Origin: Paucisalibacillus algeriensis
GTDB lineage: Bacteria; Bacillota; Bacilli; Bacillales; Amphibacillaceae
Direction of reading: 5' to 3'
Length of the DNA stretch: 64,000 nt
Assembly (NCBI RefSeq): GCF_000577245.1
Contig: NZ_CBYO010000005.1
Span: 186,001 to 250,000 of the forward strand
The notes under the pieces: model-generated
The model's database searches: none
What the model saw: only the letters and a program-made list of their open reading frames with translations
Told to the model about the DNA's origin: nothing
Program-made: the position numbers and the translations under genes
Shown here: in pieces, positions 17,492 to 25,615 of the stretch
How the letters are laid out: each line of letters opens with the position of its first letter
How positions within the stretch are numbered: the first letter of the stretch is position 1

Positions 17492-18004
17492 GTGGGAACA
17501 ATGGATATCTCAGAAATATATAAATTACATTATAATCGGTTAGTTTACCAAATCAACGCCATGGTGAAGGATCTTCAACTAGCAGAAGATGTTGTTCAAG
17601 AAACATTTATTAAAGCAATGAAGAACAGTGACACCATTCAGTCGACAGAGAAAATTGCTGCTTGGTTATCTGTTATCGCAAAGCGAACAGCAATTGATAT
17701 GATTCGGTATGAAAAAAGTAAAAAAGGAATACTGATGGATCAAGATGAGCTTATAAGACTTAATTCAGTAAACAATCAACATGTGGAAAATGAAGTGGAA
17801 TTGGCTGTTCTAGTAGAAGATGTTGAAGAAGAAATACTTGGATTAGGCACGATTTATCGGAATGTTATGGTACTTAAAATCAAGGAATTAAAAACGGACG
17901 AAATCGCATGCGAATTAAATCTTAAACTTTCTACTGTTAAAACAAGAATTAGCCGTGCAAGAAAGCAATTAATGGTTCAATTGCAAGATCAAATTAGTGC
18001 TTAA
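17492..18004 (+). CDS. ECF-type sigma factor at the end of a two-component operon
   Basis: This is a sigma-70 family protein of about 170 residues. The start is uncertain. GTG 17492 lies 8 bases after AGAGGGGG and is preferred; TTG 17489, ATG 17501 and the longer frame from ATG 17453 (overlapping the kinase stop) are alternatives. Region 2 carries LAEDVVQETFIKAM and AKRTAIDMIRYEK. Region 4 carries the helix-turn-helix KTDEIACELNLKLSTVKTR. No anti-sigma gene follows. Instead the factor is co-transcribed with a response regulator and kinase, so its supply may be set at transcription by that pair. Its promoters are unknown. Confidence 0.87.
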   Translation: MGTMDISEIYKLHYNRLVYQINAMVKDLQLAEDVVQETFIKAMKNSDTIQSTEKIAAWLSVIAKRTAIDMIRYEKSKKGILMDQDELIRLNSVNNQHVENEVELAVLVEDVEEEILGLGTIYRNVMVLKIKELKTDEIACELNLKLSTVKTRISRARKQLMVQLQDQISA

Positions 18005-18006
18005 TT

Positions 18007-18044
18007 AAACTCCCCAGCGATGAACTTTTCTGGGGAGTTTTGAT
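18007..18044. terminator. Bidirectional terminator
   Basis: AAACTCCCCAG pairs with CTGGGGAGTTT (18030-18040), flanked by A-rich and T-rich ends. It lies between the sigma gene and the convergent small reverse-strand gene and can serve both. Confidence 0.8.
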
Positions 18045-18060
18045 TTTCAACAAAAGTTTT

Positions 18061-18228
18061 CTACATATCTTCGTTGTCTTTATCGTTATCCTTACTGGAG
18101 TTAAGTACTAACGATATATTATTGTTGTTTACCAATTGGTCTATATCTTGACCATCTTTTTTATCGTCATTGAAGTAATTGTTTAGTTCTATGTTAGCTT
18201 TTTCAGTTTCCGTTAGTTTTTTCTTCAT
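18061..18228 (-). CDS. Small acidic hydrophilic protein, unknown function
   Basis: This 55-residue reverse-strand gene starts at an ATG 7 bases after a strong AAGGAGGGA site and ends at a shared bidirectional terminator. The product begins MKKKLTETEKANIELNNYFN and becomes rich in Asp, Asn and Lys. It has no membrane segment, signal peptide or cysteine, and no family was recognised. The strong ribosome binding site and the terminator make it a real gene more likely than not. Its place, convergent with a sigma factor gene, gives no functional clue. Confidence 0.6.
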   Translation of the reverse strand: MKKKLTETEKANIELNNYFNDDKKDGQDIDQLVNNNNISLVLNSSKDNDKDNEDM

Positions 18229-18393
18229 GTAATTTATCCCTCCTTAACGTTATTCTTTCCAAGTATCTTCAAGCTATGTTCATTTAGGTCTTGAATGGTA
18301 GAGCAATTCATACTTGAGGTGGAAGTCAATGCAACATGTGTTTGTTATAGTTATAAAAAATAAGGAGATACAAACACAGGTGGAGGGATAGCG

Positions 18394-19671
18394 TTGGAGA
18401 TTTTAAAAAACAGAAGCTTCTTCTTCATACTTTTAGGAAGAATTGTAACGAATATCGGGGATAGTATCTATTATGTTGCGGCTATGTGGCTTGTTTATAG
18501 TTTGGGAGGGAATGCGTTTTACTCGGGACTGGCAGGATTTCTTACCCTCCTTCCAGCAGCATTACGGTTTTTAATCGGGCCTTTTGTTGACAGATGGCCG
18601 ATTAAACGGACTTTAATTATAACTCAGGTGTTGCAATCAATTTTAGTATTAGTTATCCCTATTGCCTATTACTCTGATGTTTTAACTGTTCAATTAGTCC
18701 TCATTGTGATGCCAATTGTCTCATTTATTGAGCAGTTCGCATATCCTTCTCAGTCAAAAGCGTTACCTCTTTTATTAACAAAGCAAGAGTTGGTCAAAGG
18801 TAATGCACTTTTTTCTTTTGCTTATCAAGGGATTGATTTAGTCTTTAATGCTATGTCTGGAATACTAGTAGCATTTATTGGCGCAGTCACACTATATCTT
18901 GTAGATTCCTTCACCTTTGCAATAGCAGCATTATTCTTTAGTTTGATTAAAATACCTTCATCAAAGGACAAAATGGTTTCCAATGAAAAAGGATTGAAAA
19001 ATGGACTTATTACTTATTGGGTAGAATTGAAAGAAGGATTTTCAATTGTTTTTGGCTCGATTATGGGAACATTTTTAATTGGTTCAGTAGTTGCTAACTT
19101 TGCTATTGGAGGGGCTCTTGCCGTTTTGCCTGCCTTTGCTGATCAAAATGGTGGATCTGGAATATACGGGTTTTACTTAGCAGCAATGTCTACAGGTGGT
19201 TTATTCGGTGCAATTTTGTCTTCCTGGATGGGGAAATTTCTATTAGGTTATTTTAGTATCATTTCGTTTTTTTGTTCGGCACTTTGTTGGGTATTGGCTG
19301 CAATCATACCTTGGCCAAGTTTGGGTGTTATTTTATACGGGATTGCATGGATTCCTATTGGTGGTACTAATGTTATTTTTGCATCAGCTGTTCAAACGGT
19401 TATTCCAAACCAGTTACTTGGTCGCGTAAGTTCAGTTTCTGGTAGTATGGGGACTATGGCTATGCCGATTGGTTCCTTGGCCGGTGGGTACTTAGCATCC
19501 GTTACAAATAGCACATTAATTTTTGCACTAACTGGACTTGGACTTTTGTTTGTATCCACTGTTTGGGTTCTTCACCCTAGATTAAGAACATTACCAAAGG
19601 CAAATGATTTATCGCCTGAAGTATTTGGAATTGATTTTGAAGAGAGGTTGATTGAGTCGAAATATAATTGA
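18394..19671 (+). CDS. MFS-family efflux transporter
   Basis: This is a 425-residue membrane protein with about 12 helices of the major facilitator superfamily, in the macrolide/antibiotic exporter-like branch. The TTG start has GGAGGG 6 bases upstream. The N-terminal RIVTNIGDSIYYVAAMWLVY and the loop between helices 2 and 3 (GPFVDRWPIKRTLI) carry the family motif A pattern. It should use the proton gradient to export small molecules. The substrate cannot be told. It stands alone between the small reverse-strand gene and the metG T-box. Confidence 0.87.
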   Translation: MEILKNRSFFFILLGRIVTNIGDSIYYVAAMWLVYSLGGNAFYSGLAGFLTLLPAALRFLIGPFVDRWPIKRTLIITQVLQSILVLVIPIAYYSDVLTVQLVLIVMPIVSFIEQFAYPSQSKALPLLLTKQELVKGNALFSFAYQGIDLVFNAMSGILVAFIGAVTLYLVDSFTFAIAALFFSLIKIPSSKDKMVSNEKGLKNGLITYWVELKEGFSIVFGSIMGTFLIGSVVANFAIGGALAVLPAFADQNGGSGIYGFYLAAMSTGGLFGAILSSWMGKFLLGYFSIISFFCSALCWVLAAIIPWPSLGVILYGIAWIPIGGTNVIFASAVQTVIPNQLLGRVSSVSGSMGTMAMPIGSLAGGYLASVTNSTLIFALTGLGLLFVSTVWVLHPRLRTLPKANDLSPEVFGIDFEERLIESKYN

Positions 19672-19727
19672 TTTTCAATTAATACTTTAAAAGTATAAGT
19701 TATTATGCAATAATAATAGAAATACTT

Positions 19728-20025
19728 AACAGCGATGATAAGGAAAGTAAATCAATAAATTTTCTCATGCAGAGAGCTTCGGTAGCTGAAAAGAAGCAGA
19801 AAATTGTTGATTGAAAATGGCCTTTGAGCTTCAAAGTCGACTATTTCATCTAAAAATAGGCTTTGACGAGATTTGCTACTCGTTATCAATAGCAGAGTAT
19901 AAGAGTGCTTAGACACTCCGTACTTGCTGAGGCTAATAATGAGAGTTATTAGTGAATTAAGGTGGTATCACGAGCTAATCCCTCGTCCTTAGATTTTTTA
20001 ATCTAGGGACGAGGGATTTTTTATT
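19728..20025 (+). promoter_or_regulatory. T-box leader (Met specifier) of metG
   Basis: This is a tRNA-sensing transcription attenuator. Stem I has the AGAGAGC motif (near 19772) and the distal GGTAGCTG loop. A candidate specifier ATG at 19817-19819 sits in a purine-rich loop (TTGAAAATGGCC), matching methionine. The T-box sequence AAGGTGGTATCACGAG lies at 19959-19974. The terminator stem CCCTCGTCC...GGACGAGGG with T-run ends near 20023. Uncharged tRNA-Met should pair with the T-box bulge and switch the terminator to an antiterminator, turning on the synthetase gene. Confidence 0.9.
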
Positions 20026-20046
20026 TTTATAAAGGAGGAAAATAAA

Positions 20047-21681
20047 ATGAGTATTTTTATAGGAGGAGCGTGGCCATATGCAAATGGTTCGTTGCATATA
20101 GGGCACTTATCGAGTCTTTTACCAGGAGATATTTTAGCTAGATATTTTCGATTGAAGGGAGAAGAGGTGCTATACGTTTCGGGAAGTGATTGTAATGGAA
20201 CGCCGATTGCTATTAAGGCGAAGCAGGAAGGGATTTCCCCAAAAGATATAGCTGATAAATATCACAAAGAATTTATGGAAACCTTTGAAAAATTAGGGTT
20301 CACCTATGACTGCTATACAAGAACAGATAGCCAACAACATCATATGGTTGTGCAAAATGTTTTTCTTCAGTTATTGGAAAGTGGAAAACTATATAAAAAG
20401 GAAGAAAAACAATGTTACTGTAGTACATGTGAACAATTTTTGCCTGATCGATTTGTGGAGGGGATTTGTCCACATTGTGGTGCACAGGCAAGGGGTGACC
20501 AATGTGATTATTGCTCCAATTTATTGAATCCAACTGAACTAAACGATAAGATCTGTAAGACATGTGGAGATAAGCCAATAATAAGATCCACCGAACATTT
20601 ATATTTTGAGTTGAGTTCCTTGCAAGAGGAGCTTGAGGGGTATGTGTCACATGCAAAGTCAAATGGGTTATGGAGAGATAATGCCATTCGGCTATCGGAG
20701 AGATATTTAATAGAGGGTCTTGTGGACCGAGCGGTTTCAAGGGATCTTCCAAATGGTGTAAGTGTACCAGTGAAAGGACATGAGGATAAGAAGATATATG
20801 TTTGGATTGAAGCCGTAACAGGTTACTATTCTGCAAGTAAGCAGTGGGCACTAGAAAAAGGGAAGGATGACACAATATTCTGGAATGAAAAGACAATTTC
20901 CTATTACGTACATGGGAAAGACAATATACCATTTCACTCGATTATCTGGCCAAGTATTTTAACAAGTATCGGAAGTAAGGCACTTCCAACCCATATTGTT
21001 TCGAATGAGTATTTAACCATCGAACAGAAGAAATTGTCAACTAGTAGGAATTGGGCAATTTGGGTTCCTGAAATGCTGAAAACTTATCATCCAGATTCAA
21101 TTAGATATTTCCTAATCGCAAATGCACCGGAAACACGAGATGCGGACTTTTCCTGGCGAGAGTTTGTGTACAGTCATAATAGTGAGCTGCTCGGAGCGTA
21201 CGGTAACTTTGTAAATCGGACTTTGAAGTTTTTAGAAAAATCATTTGGTGGGATTACACCAAATGGGAAAATTGACACAGATGTGAGAGTAATAGTAAAT
21301 GACTTGTACAATGAGGTGGGGTATCTAATTGAACGTACTCAATTTAAAAAAGCTTTAGAAAAAGTTTTCTCACTTGTGCGTGCTTCAAATAAGTACTTTG
21401 ATGAACAGAAACCGTGGATTCAGGTGAAAGAGAATCATGATAAATGTACAGATACATTGACAACATGTGTATACTCTATTGCAAATCTCTCCCAACTATT
21501 AAATCCATTCATTCCTTTTTCAAGTGAAGCAGTTCGAAAAACATTGGGAATCAAATATTTTAATTGGGAAGAGATTGAGCTTGCATCGATCACCCTAAGA
21601 AAAGTACAACCACTATTTGAAAGAATTGATAAAGGAGTAATGGACGAAGAAATCTCAAAATTGAAGTACAATTCTATATAG
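20047..21681 (+). CDS. metG: Methionyl-tRNA synthetase, short two-zinc-knuckle type
   Basis: This class I synthetase of 544 residues charges tRNA-Met with methionine. The HIGH motif is in [10 protein letters not shown] (about 13-22) and the KMSKS loop is present as KLSTSR (about 329-334). Four CxxC-type pairs between about residues 120 and 180 give a double zinc knuckle, as in Escherichia coli-type and MetRS2 enzymes; the common Bacillus MetS is longer. No C-terminal tRNA-binding domain is present. AAAGGAGG precedes the ATG. A Met-specific T-box controls the gene. It may be a second, inducible synthetase beside a housekeeping copy elsewhere. Confidence 0.95.
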   Translation: MSIFIGGAWPYANGSLHIGHLSSLLPGDILARYFRLKGEEVLYVSGSDCNGTPIAIKAKQEGISPKDIADKYHKEFMETFEKLGFTYDCYTRTDSQQHHMVVQNVFLQLLESGKLYKKEEKQCYCSTCEQFLPDRFVEGICPHCGAQARGDQCDYCSNLLNPTELNDKICKTCGDKPIIRSTEHLYFELSSLQEELEGYVSHAKSNGLWRDNAIRLSERYLIEGLVDRAVSRDLPNGVSVPVKGHEDKKIYVWIEAVTGYYSASKQWALEKGKDDTIFWNEKTISYYVHGKDNIPFHSIIWPSILTSIGSKALPTHIVSNEYLTIEQKKLSTSRNWAIWVPEMLKTYHPDSIRYFLIANAPETRDADFSWREFVYSHNSELLGAYGNFVNRTLKFLEKSFGGITPNGKIDTDVRVIVNDLYNEVGYLIERTQFKKALEKVFSLVRASNKYFDEQKPWIQVKENHDKCTDTLTTCVYSIANLSQLLNPFIPFSSEAVRKTLGIKYFNWEEIELASITLRKVQPLFERIDKGVMDEEISKLKYNSI

Positions 21682-21879
21682 TTAATACAGAAAATTATGT
21701 TAGGGTTATTGTATTGGATGATAATCGAAAGAACCAAGGGGGAAGCTGAACATGGTATGAGCTGATTAACCACCAATTTTTTTGTAAACTCAGTTGGGCA
21801 TATGAATGATCTTAAAGAGTACAATGTGTCCTATCTACTTAAAGCCGAATTTAGTAATTATAAACAGAAATAGCATCAG

Positions 21880-21909
21880 AAATAGAGTGAATTCACTCAC
21901 TCTATTTTT
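21880..21909 (+). terminator. Rho-independent terminator
   Basis: AAATAGAGTGA pairs exactly with TCACTCTATTT around ATTCAC, followed by TT. It is the first terminator after metG. The 200 bases before it hold only broken frames. Confidence 0.8.
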
Positions 21910-21962
21910 GTCGTTCTATTAGTGAAATATAATACTTGATTGTTTAAGGGGAGAAAGGTTTC

Positions 21963-22823
21963 ATGTTAAACCGTGTTATTGAACAATTTGGATTAGAGGT
22001 ATTATCCATTAATGAGGTTGAAGAATCTTTTAGTTCGACAGTTTATAAATGTAAACTGGTAAGTGGAAAAAATATTTTTTTAAAAATTCCTTATACAAAA
22101 CTAAAGTGGCAGCGAGAGATAGAAGCATATGATATTTTAAAGGGAAATATTGTTATTCCTGAATTGTTAGATTATTGGCCCGGTAATGAGGAATGTCCGG
22201 GCGCATTTTTATTATCCGAATTAACAGGTGAGATGTTAACAACCAATGTACCACCATCCGTAGCGTTTCAAGTTGGGGTCCTCCATGCGTCCATGCATGC
22301 CATTCACCCGCCTAGAGAAATAGAATTGACCGGAATACAAAACGAATTTCCGAACTGGTCTAATTTTATTGAAAAACAATTTTACAGTTTTGCCAAGGAT
22401 GTAAAAGATATTTTGGATGAACGCTTATACCAACAAGCTATTGATATGTTTGAGAACATGAAGCAACAACTCCCCACTCCAGATGGTCCAAGCTTTGTCC
22501 ATATGGATTTTCGCCCAGCAAACATTATTGTTGATAGTAATAACGTAGCGGTAATTGATTTTGAGAGTGTGCGGTTTGGTTCAACAGAAATCGATTTTAC
22601 TAAACTGTATCGTGATTTTCTTCGCTTTGATTCAAACCTATTTCAGGCATATCAAGAAGGATATAACAGTATCAGACCATTAGTTGATTTAGAAGTTGTC
22701 TTGCCTTTTTACCGATTTACAGATGCTTTCAATAGTATCGGATGGTGTAGGCGACGAGGGATAGAAAAAAACGCTACATTTCTAGAAGAAAATCTGACTA
22801 GGCTAAAACAAATGGTGTTATAG
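21963..22823 (+). CDS. APH-family phosphotransferase
   Basis: This 286-residue protein belongs to the aminoglycoside phosphotransferase/choline kinase-like kinase fold. The catalytic loop FVHMDFRPANIIV (about 179-191) has the Brenner-type H-x-D...N pattern, and VIDFESVRFG (about 197-206) supplies the metal-binding Asp. A GGGGAGAAAGG site precedes the ATG. Members phosphorylate antibiotics, sugars, choline or homoserine. The substrate here is not predictable, and resistance should not be assumed. It lies between metG and aroD and is probably its own unit. Confidence 0.85.
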   Translation: MLNRVIEQFGLEVLSINEVEESFSSTVYKCKLVSGKNIFLKIPYTKLKWQREIEAYDILKGNIVIPELLDYWPGNEECPGAFLLSELTGEMLTTNVPPSVAFQVGVLHASMHAIHPPREIELTGIQNEFPNWSNFIEKQFYSFAKDVKDILDERLYQQAIDMFENMKQQLPTPDGPSFVHMDFRPANIIVDSNNVAVIDFESVRFGSTEIDFTKLYRDFLRFDSNLFQAYQEGYNSIRPLVDLEVVLPFYRFTDAFNSIGWCRRRGIEKNATFLEENLTRLKQMVL

Positions 22824-22910
22824 AGTAGGGTATTAATCGTCTTCTAGTTCTCTCTTTTCTTCTATGGAATATGGTACTATTAGGTTTAAGATAGGTAGGT
22901 GTTTGGAGAT

Positions 22911-23666
22911 ATGCTAAAAGTACGAAATATAACCCTTGGTAGTGGTATTCCGAAGATTATAGTTCCACTGGTTGGGTGCATGGATACGGAGATAATAGAA
23001 GAAGTACATTATGTTATGGAGCTAAAACCAGATATCGTCGAGTGGCGTATTGATACGTATCATATGGTAGACAATTTAGAAGCGGTTCAAGCAATGCTTT
23101 CAACATTACGAGAAATTTTAGTTGATACTCCATTACTTTTTACATTTAGAAGCTCTCAAGAAGGTGGAAAAAAGCGAGTTTCTGTAGACTTTTATCAAGA
23201 GCTGATTAAAGTGGCTATCCATTCTAGGTTAATTGATTTGGTTGATATTGAACTATTCCAAGGCGACGAATTGGTTAATGAATTAGTTTCTCTTGCAAAG
23301 AAGAATGGAGTCTATGTTATTATATCCAATCATGATTTTCAAAAAACACCTAGTAAGGAAATCATCCTCACTCGTTTACAAAAAATGGGGGAGTTAGGCG
23401 CCGATATTCCAAAGATTGCAGTCATGGCAATGAACACCCAGGATGTCATTACATTATTAGATGCTACGAATACAATGAAGGAAAAGTATGCAGATCGTCC
23501 TTTCATTACTGTCTCAATGGGCGGAAAAGGTGTAGTTAGTAGATTTACTGGTGAAGTGTTTGGATCTGCTGCTACTTTTGCATCAGGTAAAAGTGAGTCT
23601 GCACCGGGACAAATTGATGTAATGGAATTACGTCGTACAATAGATTTTTTACATAAAAATATATAG
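22911..23666 (+). CDS. aroD: 3-dehydroquinate dehydratase, type I
   Basis: This enzyme of the shikimate pathway converts 3-dehydroquinate to 3-dehydroshikimate through a Schiff base. I chose the ATG at 22911, which gives the usual family N-terminus (VRNITLGSG, then PKIIVPLVG); a GTG at 22899 is also in frame. About 252 residues form a TIM barrel. The active-site features are Glu in EWRID (about 44), His in SNHDFQKTP (about 143), the Schiff-base Lys in PKIAVMAMN (about 170) and Arg in GVVSRFTGE. It stands apart from other aromatic amino acid genes, so it may be the only or an extra copy. Confidence 0.94.
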   Translation: MLKVRNITLGSGIPKIIVPLVGCMDTEIIEEVHYVMELKPDIVEWRIDTYHMVDNLEAVQAMLSTLREILVDTPLLFTFRSSQEGGKKRVSVDFYQELIKVAIHSRLIDLVDIELFQGDELVNELVSLAKKNGVYVIISNHDFQKTPSKEIILTRLQKMGELGADIPKIAVMAMNTQDVITLLDATNTMKEKYADRPFITVSMGGKGVVSRFTGEVFGSAATFASGKSESAPGQIDVMELRRTIDFLHKNI

Positions 23667-23843
23667 GACAAAGACTTGGCCAAATATGGTTATTTTGATT
23701 GTGGTAGTGATATTCGATTAATTGCTAGAATAACATTATGGTACGATGATTTGGTTTTTTTTGATAAAGCGATGGCTAACACAGTACGTAATTATTCCTT
23801 GTTCAAGTTGCAGTAAATTGGTCATAAGAAATGAGGTGAAATC

Positions 23844-24083
23844 ATGACTAATCAACATCATGGGATTTTCGCTTTAGTATGTTTTATCAGTTCAATCTTG
23901 GTTTGGATACCTAATATTGTCTTCAAGGTAGCGACCCCGTTGGTGTTACTTATATTTATCATCCCAGTAATCGGATTAGTATTTGCCATATTAGGAAAGA
24001 AGATCTGGTTGATTGTGGGGAATGTAGTCATGTTTTTTAGTTTTTTTATACTTATGGCTGTTGGGTATATAATAAATTCATAG
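23844..24083 (+). CDS. Small membrane protein, unknown function
   Basis: This 79-residue protein is almost wholly hydrophobic with two or three membrane helices (about 8-26, 31-48 and 53-76) and short polar ends. A GAGGTG site lies 7 bases before the ATG. No family was recognised. It stands alone between aroD and the toxin-antitoxin locus. Confidence 0.65.
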   Translation: MTNQHHGIFALVCFISSILVWIPNIVFKVATPLVLLIFIIPVIGLVFAILGKKIWLIVGNVVMFFSFFILMAVGYIINS

Positions 24084-24235
24084 ATTTTATGAAACTATTA
24101 ACAATGCTGTTATTACAAATTATGATAAATTTCTATTTAAACGGATCTTCGAATAAGAATCTAGAACTTAGTTTGGTGTTAGTTAAATAGATACTGAATA
24201 TTCTTGATAAACAAGTATACTTATGATTAACCTAA

Positions 24236-24263
24236 TTTACAAACTATCTATACATGTTATAAT
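24236..24263 (+). promoter_or_regulatory. Promoter of the predicted antitoxin RNA
   Basis: TTTACA (24236-24241) and a perfect TATAAT (24258-24263) are 16 bases apart and point into the 3' end of the toxin gene from the opposite strand. Confidence 0.65.
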
Positions 24264-24269
24264 GGAATT

Positions 24270-24410
24270 AGAAAAACAATATAATAATAAAAACCGTCCC
24301 ATGCTGGTACATGGAACGGCTACAACAGACTGGCCCCAACAAGAGGGGTGGCGCAAGGGAGAAAACCCTCATGGCCGAGCTAAAGCACATGAGGGATTAA
24401 TCTTGTTTGG
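24270..24410 (+). ncRNA. Predicted antisense antitoxin RNA
   Basis: A transcript from the promoter at 24236-24263 would start near 24270 and run opposite to the toxin mRNA, covering its terminator, 3' untranslated region and last codons. A hairpin of CCCTCATG (24366-24373) with CATGAGGG (24388-24395), followed by a T-rich stretch, may end it near 24410. If that stop leaks, the stronger terminator at 24602-24640 would end it after crossing the whole toxin gene. The 3'-overlapping layout matches Bacillus TxpA/RatA and BsrG/SR4. Protein frames on this strand lack support. Confidence 0.6.
24286..24319 (-). terminator. Terminator of the toxin mRNA
   Basis: On the reverse strand CCGTTCCATG pairs with CATGGGACGG (one T-G wobble) around a 6-base loop, followed by TTTTTATTATTAT. 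On the forward strand the same site has a mismatch and no T-run, so it ends reverse transcripts only. Confidence 0.8.
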
Positions 24411-24474
24411 ACATGACAAAAGCAATTAACATGCTGAATGAAATCATCAGTGTTAAGACTTCGAACATATCCAT
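24397..24474 (-). CDS. Holin-like type I toxin peptide
   Basis: This 25-residue peptide has one hydrophobic helix and a charged tail (MDMFEVLTLM, ISFSMLIAFV, MSKQD). It matches the pattern of small holin-like type I toxins of Bacilli, which typically read M-x-x-(Y/F)-E-x-L-x-L-M-I-x-F. The strong site GAGAGGAGG lies 8 bases before the ATG. The mRNA would start from a reverse promoter near 24564-24591 and end at the hairpin at 24286-24319. Such peptides insert in the membrane when an antisense RNA no longer blocks the mRNA. Toxicity is inferred from family and layout. Confidence 0.75.
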   Translation of the reverse strand: MDMFEVLTLMISFSMLIAFVMSKQD

Positions 24475-24601
24475 GGGCAACACCTCCTCTCAGGGGAGAA
24501 CCATTGAAATGAAGTGCGCCAAAACCCCTCACGTGAAGCTTGTCTGTTGTATTTTATTTTATCATAATAGAACATATGTTTCTATGAATAATTGGAACCA
24601 T

Positions 24602-24640
24602 TTAGCACTTTTCTGTCATTAGAAAGGTGCTATTTTATTT
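24602..24640 (+). terminator. Terminator downstream of the toxin-antitoxin locus
   Basis: TAGCACTTTTC pairs with GAAAGGTGCTA (one wobble) and TTTTATTT follows. It reads on the forward strand, where no protein gene ends, so it may mark the far end of a long antitoxin RNA. It also shields the sigma operon that follows. Confidence 0.6.
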
Positions 24641-24750
24641 GCTTCCATTTATGGAGTCTTTTGCATGATATAATTTTTATTAATTATTATATTTCTTGCA
24701 ACTTATTTTACATAGACCGCATCTAAGTATCAGAGAGGGGGAGAGCCGGC

Positions 24751-25329
24751 TTGCATCTCGTAGATAGAGTAAAAGAAAAAGATGAAAGTGCACTTATTGA
24801 ATTGATGGAGCAGTATGGTGATTATTTGATACGTACGGCATTTCTTTTGCTAAAGGACCACCAAACTGCGGAAGAAGCGGTACAGGATACATTTATTATT
24901 GCTTTTGATAAAATGATGCAATTAGATGACCCAGCAAAATTAAAAAGCTGGCTCACCTCAATCGTGACAAATTGTTGTCGCTCCCGAATGCGGAAATGGA
25001 GTTGGAAAAATATCTTACTTCCATTCGAGAATGATCGTGTTCATGAAGATAAGACTGTAGATTCCCCAGAAGAAGAACTACTTGGAATGATTTGGAACAA
25101 GAATCTAAGTTTTGCAATTCATGAATTGGATTATAAATATCGTGAAGTAATTACCCTTTACTATTTTAGTGAAATGAAAGTAAATGAAATTGCTCAATCT
25201 ACCGGTGAAAAGGAAAATACAATTAAATCAAGGCTAAAAAGAGCTCGGTTTCAGTTAAAGGAAATTTTGATGAAGGGGGAGGATTTTCTTGAAGAAGGTG
25301 AACAAGCAATTAAAAAGACATCTAGATAA
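24751..25329 (+). CDS. ECF-type RNA polymerase sigma factor
   Basis: This 192-residue group IV sigma factor starts at a TTG after a long purine-rich site (GAGAGGGGGAGAG). Region 2 has TAEEAVQDTFIIAFDKM (about 44-60) and region 4 has YREVITLYYFSEMKVNEIAQ with ENTIKSRLKRAR (about 130-175). The next gene overlaps by 41 bases and encodes a single-pass membrane protein likely to be the anti-sigma factor. A sequence TTGCAAC...CGCATC about 40-60 bases upstream may be its own ECF-type promoter, but the match is imperfect. The regulon is unknown. Confidence 0.9.
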   Translation: MHLVDRVKEKDESALIELMEQYGDYLIRTAFLLLKDHQTAEEAVQDTFIIAFDKMMQLDDPAKLKSWLTSIVTNCCRSRMRKWSWKNILLPFENDRVHEDKTVDSPEEELLGMIWNKNLSFAIHELDYKYREVITLYYFSEMKVNEIAQSTGEKENTIKSRLKRARFQLKEILMKGEDFLEEGEQAIKKTSR

Positions 25330-25615
25330 AGAATTGGAGCACATTCACTTTTCAAGACAGCAGGATGTATTGAATAAAATTAAACATTCAACTTGGAATG
25401 AAAAACTTCATAGGATTTGGAATAAAGAAATCTCCATTCCTCTCCTCCCAGTTAGCACTGCCTTTATTATATTAATTGCAGCTATAAGTTATGTTGAACT
25501 TTCACCCATGGAACAGATAGATAATGAAAATCAAAACAAGAAGTTAATTCAGGTTGCTGGAAATTATTATTGGAAGGATGATTTTGAAAGGGCGTTGTTG
25601 AAGAATGAAAATTAG
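25289..25615 (+). CDS. Small membrane protein, probable anti-sigma factor
   Basis: This 108-residue protein starts at a TTG with GGGGGAGG upstream, inside the end of the sigma gene. About 50 basic, helical cytoplasmic residues precede one membrane helix (about 50-69), and a short extracellular tail follows. The coupling, topology and position are those of ECF anti-sigma factors. The usual zinc-finger motif (HxxxCxxC) is absent. The assignment rests on context. Confidence 0.65.
   Translation: MKKVNKQLKRHLDKELEHIHFSRQQDVLNKIKHSTWNEKLHRIWNKEISIPLLPVSTAFIILIAAISYVELSPMEQIDNENQNKKLIQVAGNYYWKDDFERALLKNEN

Noticed and set aside
20300-20932. 210-codon reverse frame inside metG
   Set aside because: It is a shadow of the synthetase gene, with no start signal and no family resemblance.
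21690-21870. Broken frames after metG (RVIVLDDNRK, later MNDLKEYNVSYLLK)
   Set aside because: The start recalls the edge of a Nudix hydrolase, but the Nudix box is absent and the match is too short to name a pseudogene.
24223-24429. 68-codon forward frame in the toxin-antitoxin locus
   Set aside because: It begins upstream of the antitoxin promoter's start site, has no ribosome binding site, and lies over RNA hairpins. The reverse-strand peptide explains the region better.
24407-24622. 71-codon forward frame opposite the toxin gene
   Set aside because: It is the antisense shadow of the toxin gene and its leader, with no ribosome binding site.
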